NCBI GenBank assembly: GCA_023260985.1
Contig: JALRKY010000076.1
Span: 1-47,030, forward strand
DNA: 47,030 bases
DNA from: Altererythrobacter sp.
Lineage (GTDB): Bacteria; Pseudomonadota; Alphaproteobacteria; Sphingomonadales; Sphingomonadaceae
Direction: 5' to 3'
The notes beneath the pieces are model-generated. The model worked only from the letters and a program-made list of their open reading frames with translations. It had not been told where the DNA came from and ran no database searches. Shown in pieces: positions 1 to 9,405 of this stretch; positions within the stretch are counted from its first letter, which is position 1, and every line of letters starts with the position of its first letter. The position numbers were made by a program, and so were the translations under genes.

Positions 1-65
1 GCGCTGAATCCCTGCCGCGCACCCTTGCCAAGCGCGCAAAGCCGGTGTATCGCCCCCTCCACGGT

Positions 66-142
66 CGGAGCGTAGCTCAGCCTGGTAGAGCACTGTCTTC
101 GGGAGGCAGGGGCCGGAGGTTCGAATCCTCTCTCCCCGACCA
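66..142 (+). tRNA. tRNA-Pro (anticodon CGG), with a mispaired acceptor stem
   Basis: A 77-base cloverleaf with encoded CCA at 140-142 and discriminator A139. The anticodon stem 93-97/105-109 closes the loop TTCGGGA, giving anticodon CGG at 100-102, so it reads proline CCG codons. The T arm has the usual TTCGAAT loop. The acceptor 5' strand CGGAGCG (66-72) faces CTCCCCG (132-138), leaving A69-C135 and C71-T133 unpaired. The 3' strand would pair perfectly with CGGGGAG, so the two halves look as if they come from different tRNA-Pro genes. The next gene downstream is compositionally foreign, which fits past recombination at the tRNA 3' end (inference). The isotype is secure; whether the tRNA still works is not. 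Confidence 0.85.
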
Positions 143-327
143 AGATTTCTTCGTCTCACTTATACGCCATGCACCCTTGGCTGGCACGCCAAACCCAACG
201 ATCCGTTCGTCGTAAAGCTTAGAGCGATGTTCACTGTACAGGCCTATTGAAATCACTGCTCCACACTCTTGCTAGGCATCCCTTACCCTTCTTATGATGC
301 CCATAAGTCGAAGGGGAAACAAACAAA

Positions 328-966
328 ATGGCCGAACCTAAGAGCGAGACCGAACGTAAGTTCGAAGTGAAGCCGCTATTCGCCGAACCATACTTTCGCA
401 TCAACATCGCGGACGCGATAAGTCCCGAACAGGTAACCTTTATCAAGAGCCTAAAACTTCTGAAAAGCCAAGTGAACCATATATCTGAGGAACTCTACCT
501 ATTCGAACGCAAGGAGATGAAGAGTATCAAGAAGGCAGTCCATGAGGCACTGGACACCTTTGCTCGTGAGGTGATGGGCATTGCCCAAAAGTTGACCGTC
601 ACGCAGAGCTGGGCACTCCTGAACCCTCCCGGGGTAGGGATGCACGGGCACACCCACTCAAACTCCATTGTTTCAGGATCGCTCTATTTCACCGATCTCC
701 CCAACCCGCCAGGCAACATGATCTTCGAGCGACATAATCACTACCGCCAGATCGAATTGATAGTTGGTCATGACAAGACCAACATCTACAATGCCACCCG
801 GAATGCTATCGCACCAAAGAAAGGAGACCTGATCCTCTTTTCGAGCGCTTTGCAGCATTACGTCGAGCCCAATAATTCCAACTTGGATCGCCACTCCATC
901 GCCTTCAACACTTTTGTGCGCGGAAAGATCGGATCGTTTCGCGATGTTAGCGAACTTGAACTCTAG
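328..966 (+). CDS. Putative 2OG-Fe(II) oxygenase (TIGR02466/PF13759-like), 212 aa
   Basis: The protein resembles the putative 2-oxoglutarate/Fe(II)-dependent oxygenases common in phages and accessory DNA. Candidate metal ligands are in the stretch HGHTHSNS (His106, 108, 110) followed by the strand SGSLYF, with a distal histidine in LQHYVEPN (His177). Arg188 in DRHSIAFN is the likely 2-oxoglutarate-binding arginine. The substrate is unknown. There is no signal peptide, so it is probably cytoplasmic. An AAGGGGAA stretch precedes the ATG. Two 60-base lines inside the gene that I counted have about 52% and 43% G+C, against 65% for a counted line in mfd. With the neighbouring odd tRNA-Pro, this suggests acquisition by transfer. 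The fold is fairly sure; the role is not known. Confidence 0.7.
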   Translation: MAEPKSETERKFEVKPLFAEPYFRINIADAISPEQVTFIKSLKLLKSQVNHISEELYLFERKEMKSIKKAVHEALDTFAREVMGIAQKLTVTQSWALLNPPGVGMHGHTHSNSIVSGSLYFTDLPNPPGNMIFERHNHYRQIELIVGHDKTNIYNATRNAIAPKKGDLILFSSALQHYVEPNNSNLDRHSIAFNTFVRGKIGSFRDVSELEL

Positions 967-1003
967 TTTGGTCGGCTTGCAGTTCCAATCCTAACACCCA
1001 ATC

Positions 1004-1034
1004 AACCGCGCGAATGGCTTCCTTTTCGCGGTTT
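1004..1034 (+). terminator. Possible weak terminator after the oxygenase gene
   Basis: AACCGCG (1004-1010) and CGCGGTT (1027-1033) form a 7-base-pair stem about 40 bases after the oxygenase stop. The loop contains CTTCCTTTT. There is only a short T tail, so this is a weak call. Confidence 0.3.
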
Positions 1035-1138
1035 GACCGTGAGAACGGCCATGTGGAATGGAGTTTTGCCTATCCAGCCTTACGCCAGCATCCAATCATG
1101 CACTTGCTGCGCCTCGAGCTTTGGGCCAGTCTGCGCAC

Positions 1139-1897
1139 ATGAACCTATTCGATCTGAGCGGGCAGACCGCGGTCATCACCGGCGGCAACAGCGGTATCGG
1201 CCTCTCCATGGCGCGCGGGTTGGTCAAAGCGGGCGCGGATGTCGCAATCTGGGCGCGCAACGAGGACAAAAACGCAGCGGCGGTCGAGGATCTCAACGCG
1301 CTGGGCGGCGGGCAGGCCGTGGCTTTTCCTTGCGATGTAGCGGAAGAGGAAACGATCGCCTCTGCCATGGCATCGACGCTCGATCGCATGGGCAAGGTCG
1401 ACATCTGTTTTGCAAACGCCGGTATCGGCCAGGGGATGGCGTTGCCCGAAATGACCGCCGAAGCATGGGACCGCGTGATGGCGGTCAATGCGCGTGGACC
1501 CGCGCTTACCTATCGCTATGTCACTGAGCATATGGTTGAGCGCGGCGTCGGCGGAAAGCTCATTGCGACAAGCTCCGGCCAATCGATCATGGGGGTCAAC
1601 CAGAGCTCGAATTATGCAGCGTCGAAGGCTGCTGTAAATGGCTTGACACGCGCTGCGGCATACGAACTGGCGCGCTACGGGATCACCGCAAATGCACTGC
1701 TGTTCGGTTTCTACGAGACTAACCTGACCGCACAGGCTGACCCGCGTTTCGCCGAATGGATGACGAAGCGAATCCCGCTACGGCGCTTTGGCGATCACGA
1801 GGGGCTAGAGGGGCTCGCCGTATTCTTCGCCTCGCCGCACAGCGATTACATCACCGGGCAATGCCTGCCGGTCGACGGGGGTCTCTGCATCAGTTGA
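1139..1897 (+). CDS. SDR-family NAD(P)-dependent oxidoreductase, 252 aa
   Basis: A classical short-chain dehydrogenase/reductase of normal length. From the chosen start it opens MNLFDLSGQTAVITGG, with the cofactor-binding TGGNSGIG motif near residue 15 and the structural motif NAG. The catalytic residues are Ser in TSSGQS and the YAASK motif. The C-terminus ends PVDGGLCIS, as in many family members that bind a substrate acid or alcohol. The open frame extends upstream to 1058, but ATG 1139 fits the family N-terminus. No strong ribosome-binding site precedes either start. The gene converges on recG with a 31-base gap. The substrate cannot be read from sequence. Confidence 0.85.
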   Translation: MNLFDLSGQTAVITGGNSGIGLSMARGLVKAGADVAIWARNEDKNAAAVEDLNALGGGQAVAFPCDVAEEETIASAMASTLDRMGKVDICFANAGIGQGMALPEMTAEAWDRVMAVNARGPALTYRYVTEHMVERGVGGKLIATSSGQSIMGVNQSSNYAASKAAVNGLTRAAAYELARYGITANALLFGFYETNLTAQADPRFAEWMTKRIPLRRFGDHEGLEGLAVFFASPHSDYITGQCLPVDGGLCIS

Positions 1898-1928
1898 TTG
1901 GGCGGGCGTACCTCGGGAGTATCCGCCC

Positions 1929-3989
1929 CTAGCCACCTCTAAGGAGCTGCACCCCCCAATCGCGCTCGAACAGGTAGAGCAGCAATCGTGCCGCCTGCCC
2001 ACGCTCGCTGGCCAATCCGCCGTCGCGTTCGATAAGCAGGCGCGCATCTGCATGGGCGGCTGGTAAGAGACGCGTGATCTGTTCGAGATCGGCAATGCGG
2101 AACGGCGTATCGCCCGATTGCCGCGTCCCAAGCAACTCACCGCCACCGCGCAGCTCCAGATCCTCCTCGGCAATGCGAAAACCGTCCTGCGTCTCGCGCA
2201 TCAATGCCAGGCGGCGTTTGGCGGTTTCCGAAAGGGTGCTCCCGCGCAACAGCAGGCACACCGCCTGCTCGCTACCGCGGCCCACGCGTCCGCGCAACTG
2301 GTGCAATTGTGCGAGGCCGAAGTGCTCGGCCTGCTCGACCACCACCAGCGTGGCATTGGGCACATCCACCCCTACTTCGATCACCGTGGTCGCTACCATC
2401 AGCTTTGCTTCGCCTGACACGAATTGCTCCATCGCGGCATCCTTCACTTCGGGCTTCTGCTGACCATGCACCAGCACCACGGCATCTCCGAACCGTTCCC
2501 TGAGCGCGGCATAGCGCGCTTCGGCCGCTGCCAGATCAGCGACTTCGCTTTCGTGTACCATCGGGCAGACCCAGAAAGCCTGCTGGCCGGTTTCGAAATG
2601 GCGCGCGATCCCGTCGACGATTTCTTCCATGCGATCCATCGACATCACCCGTGTGATAATCGGCTTTCGCCCGGGCGGCATTTCGTCAAGCCGACTGGCG
2701 TCCATTTCGCCATAGTGCGCAAGGGTGAGTGTGCGCGGGATCGGAGTGGCAGTCATCGCGAGCGTGTGCGGCGTGCTCTTGCCCTTACTTGCGAGCTGCA
2801 GCCGCTGCGCCACGCCAAAACGGTGCTGCTCGTCGATCACGACCAGGCCCAGATCCTTGTAGTTCACTGTGTCCTGGAAAATCGCATGTGTGCCGATCAC
2901 GATGTCGATGCTGCCATCGAGCAATCCCATAAGGATACTCTCGCGTGCCCTGCCCTTGTCGCGCCCGGTTAGCAGTACAACCTCAACCCCGGTAGGTGCA
3001 GCCATGCTGCGGATTGTTTCGTAATGCTGGCGCGCAAGTATCTCGGTCGGGGCGAGCAAAGCGGCCTGCTTGCCGGCCTCATTCGCGATTAACATCGAAT
3101 AGAGCGCGACGACCGTTTTGCCCGCGCCGACGTCACCTTGCAACAGTCGGAGCATAGGCGCGTCTTGCACGAGGTCGCCCTCGATCTCCGCGATCGACCG
3201 CTTCTGCGCGCCTGTTAGAGGGAACGGCAATTGCAACTTACCACGCAGGTGCTCGTCACCCTTGAGCGGCTGACCCTTGCGGCGTCGATTGTCTGCGCGC
3301 ACCAGCATCAGTGCGAACGAGTTCGCAAGCAGTTCATCATAGGCGAGGCGATCTCGCGCCGAAGGGTTCTCGCCCTTGTGCGCCAATAACAGCGCATCGC
3401 GCCATGCGGGCCATCCAGCGCGATCGAACTGCACCGGCTCAATCCACTCCGGCAGATCGGGCAAGCGCGCCAATGCCTGCTGCGCCAGGCCAGCTACTCG
3501 CGGCTGGGTCAGCCCTTCCGAAAGTCCATATACAGGTTCGTTGAGTCGCCCCAGTGTCGCCTCGCTCTCGCTCTCGACATGATCGGGGTGGACGATTTGT
3601 AGCATGTCTCCAAAGCGATCGAGCTTGCCAGCAACCCAGCGCTTTTCACCGACCGGTAGCTGTTTGCGCGCGGAAAATGATGCGCGCCCGAAATATGTCA
3701 GGGCGCAAATATTGCCTGCCCTGTCCTGTGCCAGCACACGATAGGGCCCGCGCCCCGAGCGCGGCGAGCGATGTTCTACAGGCGTGAGCGAAATCACGAT
3801 CTGCTCGCCTTCCGCTGCGTCGTCGAGTGTTTCGACGGCCCGCCGCGACACGAAGCGTTCGGGCAAGTGATAAATCAGGTCACGAACACGGGTCAGCCCA
3901 AGCTTCTCGTGCGGTTTGCGCAGCTTCGGCCCGACGCCGTCGAGCGCGTCGATTTCAACGAACAGGGGGTTGAGAGCTTCGGGACGCAT
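1929..3989 (-). CDS. recG: ATP-dependent DNA helicase RecG
   Basis: RecG drives branch migration and regression of stalled replication forks. The 686-residue length is usual. An N-terminal wedge/OB region is followed by the helicase core with Walker A GDVGAGKT, the DEQH box in IDEQHRFG, SAT-like motif [10 protein letters not shown], and QLRGRVGRG near the C-terminus. The frame continues upstream to 4127, but ATG 3989 (MRPEALNPLF) matches the family and is preceded on the minus strand by AGGGAG at good spacing. Many alphaproteobacteria place recG divergent from sdhE-mfd. Here a small secreted-protein gene is inserted between them. Confidence 0.95.
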   Translation of the reverse strand: MRPEALNPLFVEIDALDGVGPKLRKPHEKLGLTRVRDLIYHLPERFVSRRAVETLDDAAEGEQIVISLTPVEHRSPRSGRGPYRVLAQDRAGNICALTYFGRASFSARKQLPVGEKRWVAGKLDRFGDMLQIVHPDHVESESEATLGRLNEPVYGLSEGLTQPRVAGLAQQALARLPDLPEWIEPVQFDRAGWPAWRDALLLAHKGENPSARDRLAYDELLANSFALMLVRADNRRRKGQPLKGDEHLRGKLQLPFPLTGAQKRSIAEIEGDLVQDAPMLRLLQGDVGAGKTVVALYSMLIANEAGKQAALLAPTEILARQHYETIRSMAAPTGVEVVLLTGRDKGRARESILMGLLDGSIDIVIGTHAIFQDTVNYKDLGLVVIDEQHRFGVAQRLQLASKGKSTPHTLAMTATPIPRTLTLAHYGEMDASRLDEMPPGRKPIITRVMSMDRMEEIVDGIARHFETGQQAFWVCPMVHESEVADLAAAEARYAALRERFGDAVVLVHGQQKPEVKDAAMEQFVSGEAKLMVATTVIEVGVDVPNATLVVVEQAEHFGLAQLHQLRGRVGRGSEQAVCLLLRGSTLSETAKRRLALMRETQDGFRIAEEDLELRGGGELLGTRQSGDTPFRIADLEQITRLLPAAHADARLLIERDGGLASERGQAARLLLYLFERDWGVQLLRGG

Positions 3990-4169
3990 CCTGATCTCCC
4001 TAACCGCTTTGACCGCACATGCGAAGCCGCTGCAAAGCTTGCCAGCGAGCGTCTTTTGCGGTCTAGATGATGCATAGGCGACGCTTTGGGGAAGAGAGGT
4101 CGCGTCCTCTCTGCACTTGGCCAGCAAGCCTCACGGCTCGAGGTGTAGTATTAGAAGAGGGAAATCAAC

Positions 4170-4598
4170 ATGATCCGTAAGCTGACCTTCGCCCTAGCGG
4201 CGACCGCATCCGCTTTCTCGGCAGCGCCGGTGATAGCTCAGGATAGTACAGAGCAAGCTCGAACGACCTATGAGCTACGCTTCATTGACCTAGCGCCAGG
4301 CGCAGAAGGGAGATGGATGGAGCTCGTCGACAAGTATTATGCCCCTGCCCGGGCCGCCGTCGGCCTGCCGCCAATAAACGTGCACTTCATGATGACGGGG
4401 GATTATGATCTTTTGCTGCCCATCGTCATGCCACGCGGGATGGCTGCATTCGATTCACACTCAAACCCGGATGGGCAGGCCTTGAACAAGGCATTTATTC
4501 AGCTGGCTGGTGGTGAGGAGAATGCGAAAAAGATCCGCGAGGAAATGGGCACGCTCGTTGAACGCACGAAGAGCGTCTACAGCCACACCCACCCGTGA
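4170..4598 (+). CDS. Small secreted protein, probable dimeric alpha/beta-barrel fold, 142 aa
   Basis: The N-terminus MIRKLTFALAATASAFSAAP...VIAQ is a clear Sec signal peptide cleaved near residue 23. The mature part begins with a YELRFIDLAPG strand, then a helix with a lysine-tyrosine-tyrosine (DKYYAPA), then a second strand INVHFMMTGDYD. This is a beta-alpha-beta pattern like NIPSNAP/dimeric alpha-beta barrel proteins. It aligns along its length with the secreted protein at 45161-45622: YELRFIDLAPG with YQLTMTKFKPG, and TGDYDLLLPIVM with IGDYDQITLWPM. The two are therefore paralogs. The ribosome-binding site AGAGGGAA lies just before the ATG. The gene sits between divergent recG and sdhE with no functional link visible. 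Its biochemical role is unknown. Confidence 0.75.
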   Translation: MIRKLTFALAATASAFSAAPVIAQDSTEQARTTYELRFIDLAPGAEGRWMELVDKYYAPARAAVGLPPINVHFMMTGDYDLLLPIVMPRGMAAFDSHSNPDGQALNKAFIQLAGGEENAKKIREEMGTLVERTKSVYSHTHP

Positions 4599-4673
4599 GG
4601 GAGACCCCGCTTGATTAGCGGACGATGATCGGACAGAGAGGCGCCTTCGACGATTTGATTGGCGCCCCTTTCC

Positions 4674-4952
4674 ATGCCTGAAGCCCTTACATTCGATGCC
4701 CGCCTTGCCCGCGCCAAGTTTCGCGCCTGGCACCGCGGCACACGCGAGGCCGATTTCATGATCGGCGGCTTCTTCGACCGCTATCACAGCCAGTGGCGCG
4801 AAGCCGAGTTGCGCTGGTTCGAAGCGTTGCTCGATGAAGACGATGTCGATGTGATGGCCTGGGCGCTCAAGACCCAGCCGGTTTCGCCACATTTCCAGGG
4901 TGACCAGATCGAGCTAATGCAGCGGCTCGACTATGTCGACATCCCGCGCTAG
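4674..4952 (+). CDS. sdhE: FAD assembly factor SdhE
   Basis: SdhE (YgfY/DUF339) promotes covalent attachment of FAD to the flavoprotein subunit of succinate dehydrogenase. The 92-residue all-alpha protein carries the diagnostic RG..E motif in HRGTREAD and the conserved FFDRY and WFEALLDEDD segments. ATG 4674 was chosen over an in-frame TTG at 4659; neither has a good ribosome-binding site. It lies 55 bases before mfd on the same strand, the order seen in related bacteria. Confidence 0.9.
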   Translation: MPEALTFDARLARAKFRAWHRGTREADFMIGGFFDRYHSQWREAELRWFEALLDEDDVDVMAWALKTQPVSPHFQGDQIELMQRLDYVDIPR

Positions 4953-5007
4953 GCGCTGCCCCGTGTGAACGCAGGAGTTATCCCTGCGCGATCAACCTGA
5001 CCTGACC

Positions 5008-8000
5008 ATGTCCGACTTCAATCGTATTCTTTCGGCCAAGAAGCCGCTGACACTGGCGTCGGTTGCGCGCGGAGCGCAGGCGCTGATCATAAGCGACCTT
5101 GCGCGCGCCGCCAAAGGCCGCTCCGTGTTTATCGCTCCGGATGAAGCAGCGATGCGTTCGGTCGCGGATGCCGCCAAATTCTTCGCACCCGAACTCGAAG
5201 TGATCGAGTTCCCAGCATGGGATTGCCTCCCTTACGACCGCGCCAGCCCGGCGCTTTCTGTCAGCGCGCGGCGGCTCGCGGCATTGCATCGCCTGCAAAC
5301 AGGCAAGGCCGGGACGCAGCTGTTGGTTACGACCACCAATGCGGTACTGCAGCGGGTGCTTACGCCCTTCCGCGTCCGCGAAAGCGTGCGTGAGTTCAAG
5401 CCAGGCACCGTTATAAGCCATGCGAGCCTGTCGGCGCTTCTGCAGCGCCAGGGCTATTCGCGCACCGATACGGTGGTCGATCACGGCGAATACGCGCTGC
5501 GCGGTTCGATCGTCGACATCTTCCCATCCAGCCTTGAGCAGGGACTTCGACTCGACTTCTTCGGCGATGAACTTGAAAGCCTGCGGCTGTTCGATCCGAA
5601 CACTCAGATGACGGTCGGCACGCTGGACCGGCACCTGCTACTACCTGCAAGCGAAGCCCTGCTCGACGAAGACAGCATCAAGCGCTTCCGCAGCCGATAT
5701 CGCGAGCTGTTCGGCGCGCCCGCCACGCAAGACCCGCTTTACGAAGCGGTGAGCAATGGCAGGCGCCTCGCCGGCATGGAGCATTGGCTTCCGCTGTTCG
5801 AGGATCGTCTGGCGACGACATTCGACTACCTGACTTCCGACGACATAGTCGTCATCGGTAGCGGCGCAGTCGGCGCGGCAGAGGAACGTTTCAAGGACGT
5901 CGCCGATTACCACCAGGCGCGCCGGAAAACCGCCGGACAGGCTGCTGGCAGTTATCGCCCGCTCGGCGAAGGCGCGCTCTACCTTGAGCAAGGCGAATTC
6001 GCGGCATTGCTGGCCGAACACACGGTGCATCGCAGTGTGATCTTTGCCGAGCCTGAAAGCGACAGTGTGATCGACTTCGGATTCTCGTCGGGACGTGATT
6101 TTGCACCAGAGCGCGCGCGCGGCGACAACGTGTACCAACTTGCCGCCCAGCATCTTGCCTCGCTGGGCAAGGCGGGAAAGCGACCGCTTCTTGCCGCATA
6201 TTCCACCGGCAGCCGCGCGCGCATCGCTTCGATCCTTGGCGAGGCCGGTACGCAGCTAAAGCTGGCTGACACATGGCAGGAGGCGCTTGGCCTTTCCGCC
6301 AAAGGCCAACCGGTTGCCATGGTGCTGCCGCTCGAAACCGGCTTCGCCAATGCCGAACTCGAACTTCTCACCGAGCAGGACGTGCTGGGCGACCGGCTCG
6401 TCCGACGGCGCAAGCGGCGCAAGGGTTCGGATGCCTTCCTCGCCGAACTGCAGGCATTGGCTCGCGGCGATCTGGTGGTCCATGTCGAACATGGGATCGG
6501 CAAGTATCTCGGGCTTGAGCCGATCACCGTCGGCAAGAGCCAGCACGATTGCGTGATGCTCGAGTACAAGGGCGGCGACAAACTCTACATCCCGGTCGAA
6601 AACATCGACGTGCTAAGTCGCTACGGCTCCTCCGAAGATGCCGTCATGCTCGACCGGCTCGGCGGCGAAGGCTGGCAGAAGCGCCGCGCCCGCCTGAGAG
6701 AGCGGATCCGCGAGATTGCCAATGAATTGATGCAGGTCGCAGCCTTGCGTGCGCTCAGGAAGGCGCCAGTGCTCGAAGCCGAGGCTTCGGTTTACAATCA
6801 ATTCGTCGAGCGTTTTCCGTGGGAAGAGACCGACGACCAGGATGCCGCCATCGGCGACGTGCTCCACGATCTCGAAAGCGGCAGGCCGATGGACCGGCTG
6901 GTGTGCGGCGATGTCGGCTTCGGCAAGACCGAGGTTGCGCTCCGCGCGGCATTCGTCGCTGCGATGAGCGGCCAGCAGGTGGCGGTGGTGGCTCCCACCA
7001 CCCTTCTGGCTCGCCAGCATTACAGCAATTTCGCCGAGCGTTTTTCGGGCTTCCCGCTCAAAGTCGGGCGGCTTTCGCGCCTGGTTCCCGCCAAGGAAAT
7101 GGCCGAAACGCGCGAAGGGCTGGAAAAAGGCGATGTCGACATCGTGATCGGCACCCACGCAATCCTTTCGAAGAGCACGAAATTTCGCAATCTTGGGCTG
7201 GTAATCGTCGATGAGGAGCAGCGCTTCGGGGTCAATCACAAGGAACGCCTCAAGCAATTGCGCGCCGATGTCCATGTGCTGACGCTCACCGCGACACCGA
7301 TTCCGCGCACTCTACAAATGGCCATGAGCGGCCTGCGCGAACTCTCCACAATCCAGACCCCGCCGGTCGATCGCCTCGCCGTGCGCACCTATGTAATGGA
7401 GTGGGACGACATGGTGATGCGCGAGGCCTTGCTACGCGAACATCACCGCGGCGGGCAGAGCTTTATCGTGGTGCCGCGCATCTCCGACATGAGTGAAGTC
7501 GAGGAATGGCTTCGCGAACACGTGCCCGAGGTCAAAGCCATATCGGCCCATGGCCAGATGGGTGCAGGCGAGGTGGAAGAGCGAATGAGCGCCTTCTACG
7601 ACCGCAAATACGACGTGCTGCTTTCAACCACGATTGTCGAAAGCGGGCTCGACATTCCCAGCGCCAACACGATCATCATTCACCGCGCCGATCGTTTCGG
7701 CCTGGCCCAGCTATACCAGCTCCGTGGCCGCGTGGGTCGTTCAAAGTTGCGCGCCTATTCCTATCTCACCTACGAGAAGGACGTGCAGCTTTCCGAAGTC
7801 GCGGAAAAGCGGCTAAAGGTGCTGGGCGATCTCGACTCGCTTGGCGCGGGGTTCCAGCTCGCCAGTCATGACCTCGACATTCGCGGCGCGGGAAATTTGC
7901 TGGGTGACGAGCAATCGGGTCACATCCGCGAAGTTGGCTTCGAGCTTTACCAGTCGATGTTGGAAGATGCGATCCTGGCTGCAAAGGCGGGCGAAGTAGG

Positions 8001-8490
8001 CCTGGCCGCTGAGCGCGATACGCTTTCACCACAAATCACGGTCGACGCACCGATCATGATCCCCGAGGACTACGTGCCCGACCTGGCGGTGCGAATGGCG
8101 CTTTACCGCCGGTTGAACGACGCGAAGGACAAAGCCGAGATCGAAGCGATTGCTGCGGAGATGATCGACCGCTTCGGTGCACTTCCCGATGCCACCGCCA
8201 ACCTCGTCAAACTTATCGAGGTCAAGCATCAGGCCATCATCGCAAATATCGCCAAGATCGATGTTGGTGCGCGCGGCACGCTGGTCAGCTTCCACAAGGA
8301 CGATTTCCCCGACCCGGCGGGCTTGCTCGCCTATGTCGACCGGTTGAAGGGCACAGCGCGGCTTCGCCCCGACATGAAGCTGGTGATCGAGCGCGCCTGG
8401 GGCGACCCGCAAAGCCGGCTCAACGGGCTGTTCCAACTTACCAAGGGGCTGTCGACGATCGTCAGGAAAGCGAAAGGCGCTGCCGCCTAG
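5008..8490 (+). CDS. mfd: Transcription-repair coupling factor Mfd
   Basis: Mfd pushes RNA polymerase off DNA lesions and recruits UvrA, coupling transcription to excision repair. The length, 1160 residues, is typical. The N-terminal UvrB-like part is followed by the RNA-polymerase-interacting region ([17 protein letters not shown]) and the RecG-like translocase: Walker A GDVGFGKT, box [15 protein letters not shown], and QLRGRVGRS. The C-terminal TRCF domain is present. The stop codon lies within the palindrome CTAG (8487-8490), which is also the stop of the convergent EAL gene. Confidence 0.97.
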   Translation: MSDFNRILSAKKPLTLASVARGAQALIISDLARAAKGRSVFIAPDEAAMRSVADAAKFFAPELEVIEFPAWDCLPYDRASPALSVSARRLAALHRLQTGKAGTQLLVTTTNAVLQRVLTPFRVRESVREFKPGTVISHASLSALLQRQGYSRTDTVVDHGEYALRGSIVDIFPSSLEQGLRLDFFGDELESLRLFDPNTQMTVGTLDRHLLLPASEALLDEDSIKRFRSRYRELFGAPATQDPLYEAVSNGRRLAGMEHWLPLFEDRLATTFDYLTSDDIVVIGSGAVGAAEERFKDVADYHQARRKTAGQAAGSYRPLGEGALYLEQGEFAALLAEHTVHRSVIFAEPESDSVIDFGFSSGRDFAPERARGDNVYQLAAQHLASLGKAGKRPLLAAYSTGSRARIASILGEAGTQLKLADTWQEALGLSAKGQPVAMVLPLETGFANAELELLTEQDVLGDRLVRRRKRRKGSDAFLAELQALARGDLVVHVEHGIGKYLGLEPITVGKSQHDCVMLEYKGGDKLYIPVENIDVLSRYGSSEDAVMLDRLGGEGWQKRRARLRERIREIANELMQVAALRALRKAPVLEAEASVYNQFVERFPWEETDDQDAAIGDVLHDLESGRPMDRLVCGDVGFGKTEVALRAAFVAAMSGQQVAVVAPTTLLARQHYSNFAERFSGFPLKVGRLSRLVPAKEMAETREGLEKGDVDIVIGTHAILSKSTKFRNLGLVIVDEEQRFGVNHKERLKQLRADVHVLTLTATPIPRTLQMAMSGLRELSTIQTPPVDRLAVRTYVMEWDDMVMREALLREHHRGGQSFIVVPRISDMSEVEEWLREHVPEVKAISAHGQMGAGEVEERMSAFYDRKYDVLLSTTIVESGLDIPSANTIIIHRADRFGLAQLYQLRGRVGRSKLRAYSYLTYEKDVQLSEVAEKRLKVLGDLDSLGAGFQLASHDLDIRGAGNLLGDEQSGHIREVGFELYQSMLEDAILAAKAGEVGLAAERDTLSPQITVDAPIMIPEDYVPDLAVRMALYRRLNDAKDKAEIEAIAAEMIDRFGALPDATANLVKLIEVKHQAIIANIAKIDVGARGTLVSFHKDDFPDPAGLLAYVDRLKGTARLRPDMKLVIERAWGDPQSRLNGLFQLTKGLSTIVRKAKGAAA

Positions 8491-9290
8491 GCAATCTGCA
8501 ACAAATCCTCGCGCGCAAGCGGCTCCGAGCCAAGGAATCCCTGCCAGCTCGAGCAGCCTTCAGCGACTACGGCAAGCCGCTGTTCCTCTGTCTCGATTCC
8601 TTCGGCCACGACATCCAGCCCCAATACGCGCGCCAGAGTGACGATTGCGCGCAGCACCGCCAAATCGCGTTCACATTCAACAATGCCCTGCACCATCGAA
8701 CGGTCGAGCTTCAGCGCATCGAGCGGCAAGCGCTTGAGATAGTCGAAATTGCAGAAGCCCGCGCCGAAATCGTCAAGCGCAATGCGGAACCCCAGATCGC
8801 GCAACTGCTTGAGCTGGCGAGCAGCCAGGTCGAGATCGCCTAGCAGCAGCTCTTCGGTTATTTCGAGCGTTACCTGCTTCGGATCGAGCTGGCTGGAAGC
8901 GACTTCGCCGGGGAATCGCGCAACGAAGCCCTCTGCAAGCAGTTGTTTGGGAGCCACATTCACCGACAATCTGAATCCCTCGGGCCAGTTCCTAGCCTCT
9001 GCGACTGCCAGTGAAAGAATATGGCCCGGCAAGTTATCGGCCAGGCCTGCCCTTGCGGCGAGGTCGAACAAGTCGCGCGCGCCGATCTCGCCGAACCTCG
9101 GATGTTTCCATCGCGCGAGCGCTTCGGCACCGACCATGTGGCCACTATCGCCTGCGAATTGCGGCTGGAAGCGGATCTCTACCTGCCCCAACCTCAGTGC
9201 CAGCTCGAGCTCATCCGAAAGTTCGGTCGGATCGCGTTCAAGGAGCGCCGATTGCTGCTCGACTGATCCGGGACGCTGGAGAATTATCAT
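8487..9290 (-). CDS. Stand-alone EAL-domain cyclic-di-GMP phosphodiesterase, 267 aa
   Basis: The whole protein is one EAL domain after a short N-terminal segment, with no GGDEF, PAS or membrane part. The signature EAL is at residues 56-58 (AEALARW). The metal- and catalysis-related positions look intact: NVAP, EITEE, LDDFGAGF, KLDRS, AEGIE and QGFLG. It is therefore probably active in breaking c-di-GMP to pGpG (inference from motifs). Cyclic-di-GMP normally controls motility and surface life, and a Flp pilin gene is in the same window, but no direct link is visible. It is divergent from nadK. Confidence 0.85.
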   Translation of the reverse strand: MIILQRPGSVEQQSALLERDPTELSDELELALRLGQVEIRFQPQFAGDSGHMVGAEALARWKHPRFGEIGARDLFDLAARAGLADNLPGHILSLAVAEARNWPEGFRLSVNVAPKQLLAEGFVARFPGEVASSQLDPKQVTLEITEELLLGDLDLAARQLKQLRDLGFRIALDDFGAGFCNFDYLKRLPLDALKLDRSMVQGIVECERDLAVLRAIVTLARVLGLDVVAEGIETEEQRLAVVAEGCSSWQGFLGSEPLAREDLLQIA

Positions 9291-9405
9291 GCGATTTGCC
9301 TACACTTCGCAGGCCACCGGCGCCTGCTCAAAATCGAGTGCGTTGAAAAATGGCACAACCCGCCATAGGGAGGAAGGCCAGCGAACCGGCGGAAGGGGCA
9401 CAAAA

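Noticed and set aside
4113..4169. Long N-terminal extension of RecG upstream of 3989
   Set aside because: The extra residues have no family match and the good ribosome-binding site lies before ATG 3989.
8749..9405. A long N-terminal extension of NAD kinase
   Set aside because: The extra residues run antisense to the EAL gene and match nothing in the family; TTG 9406 has a ribosome-binding site.
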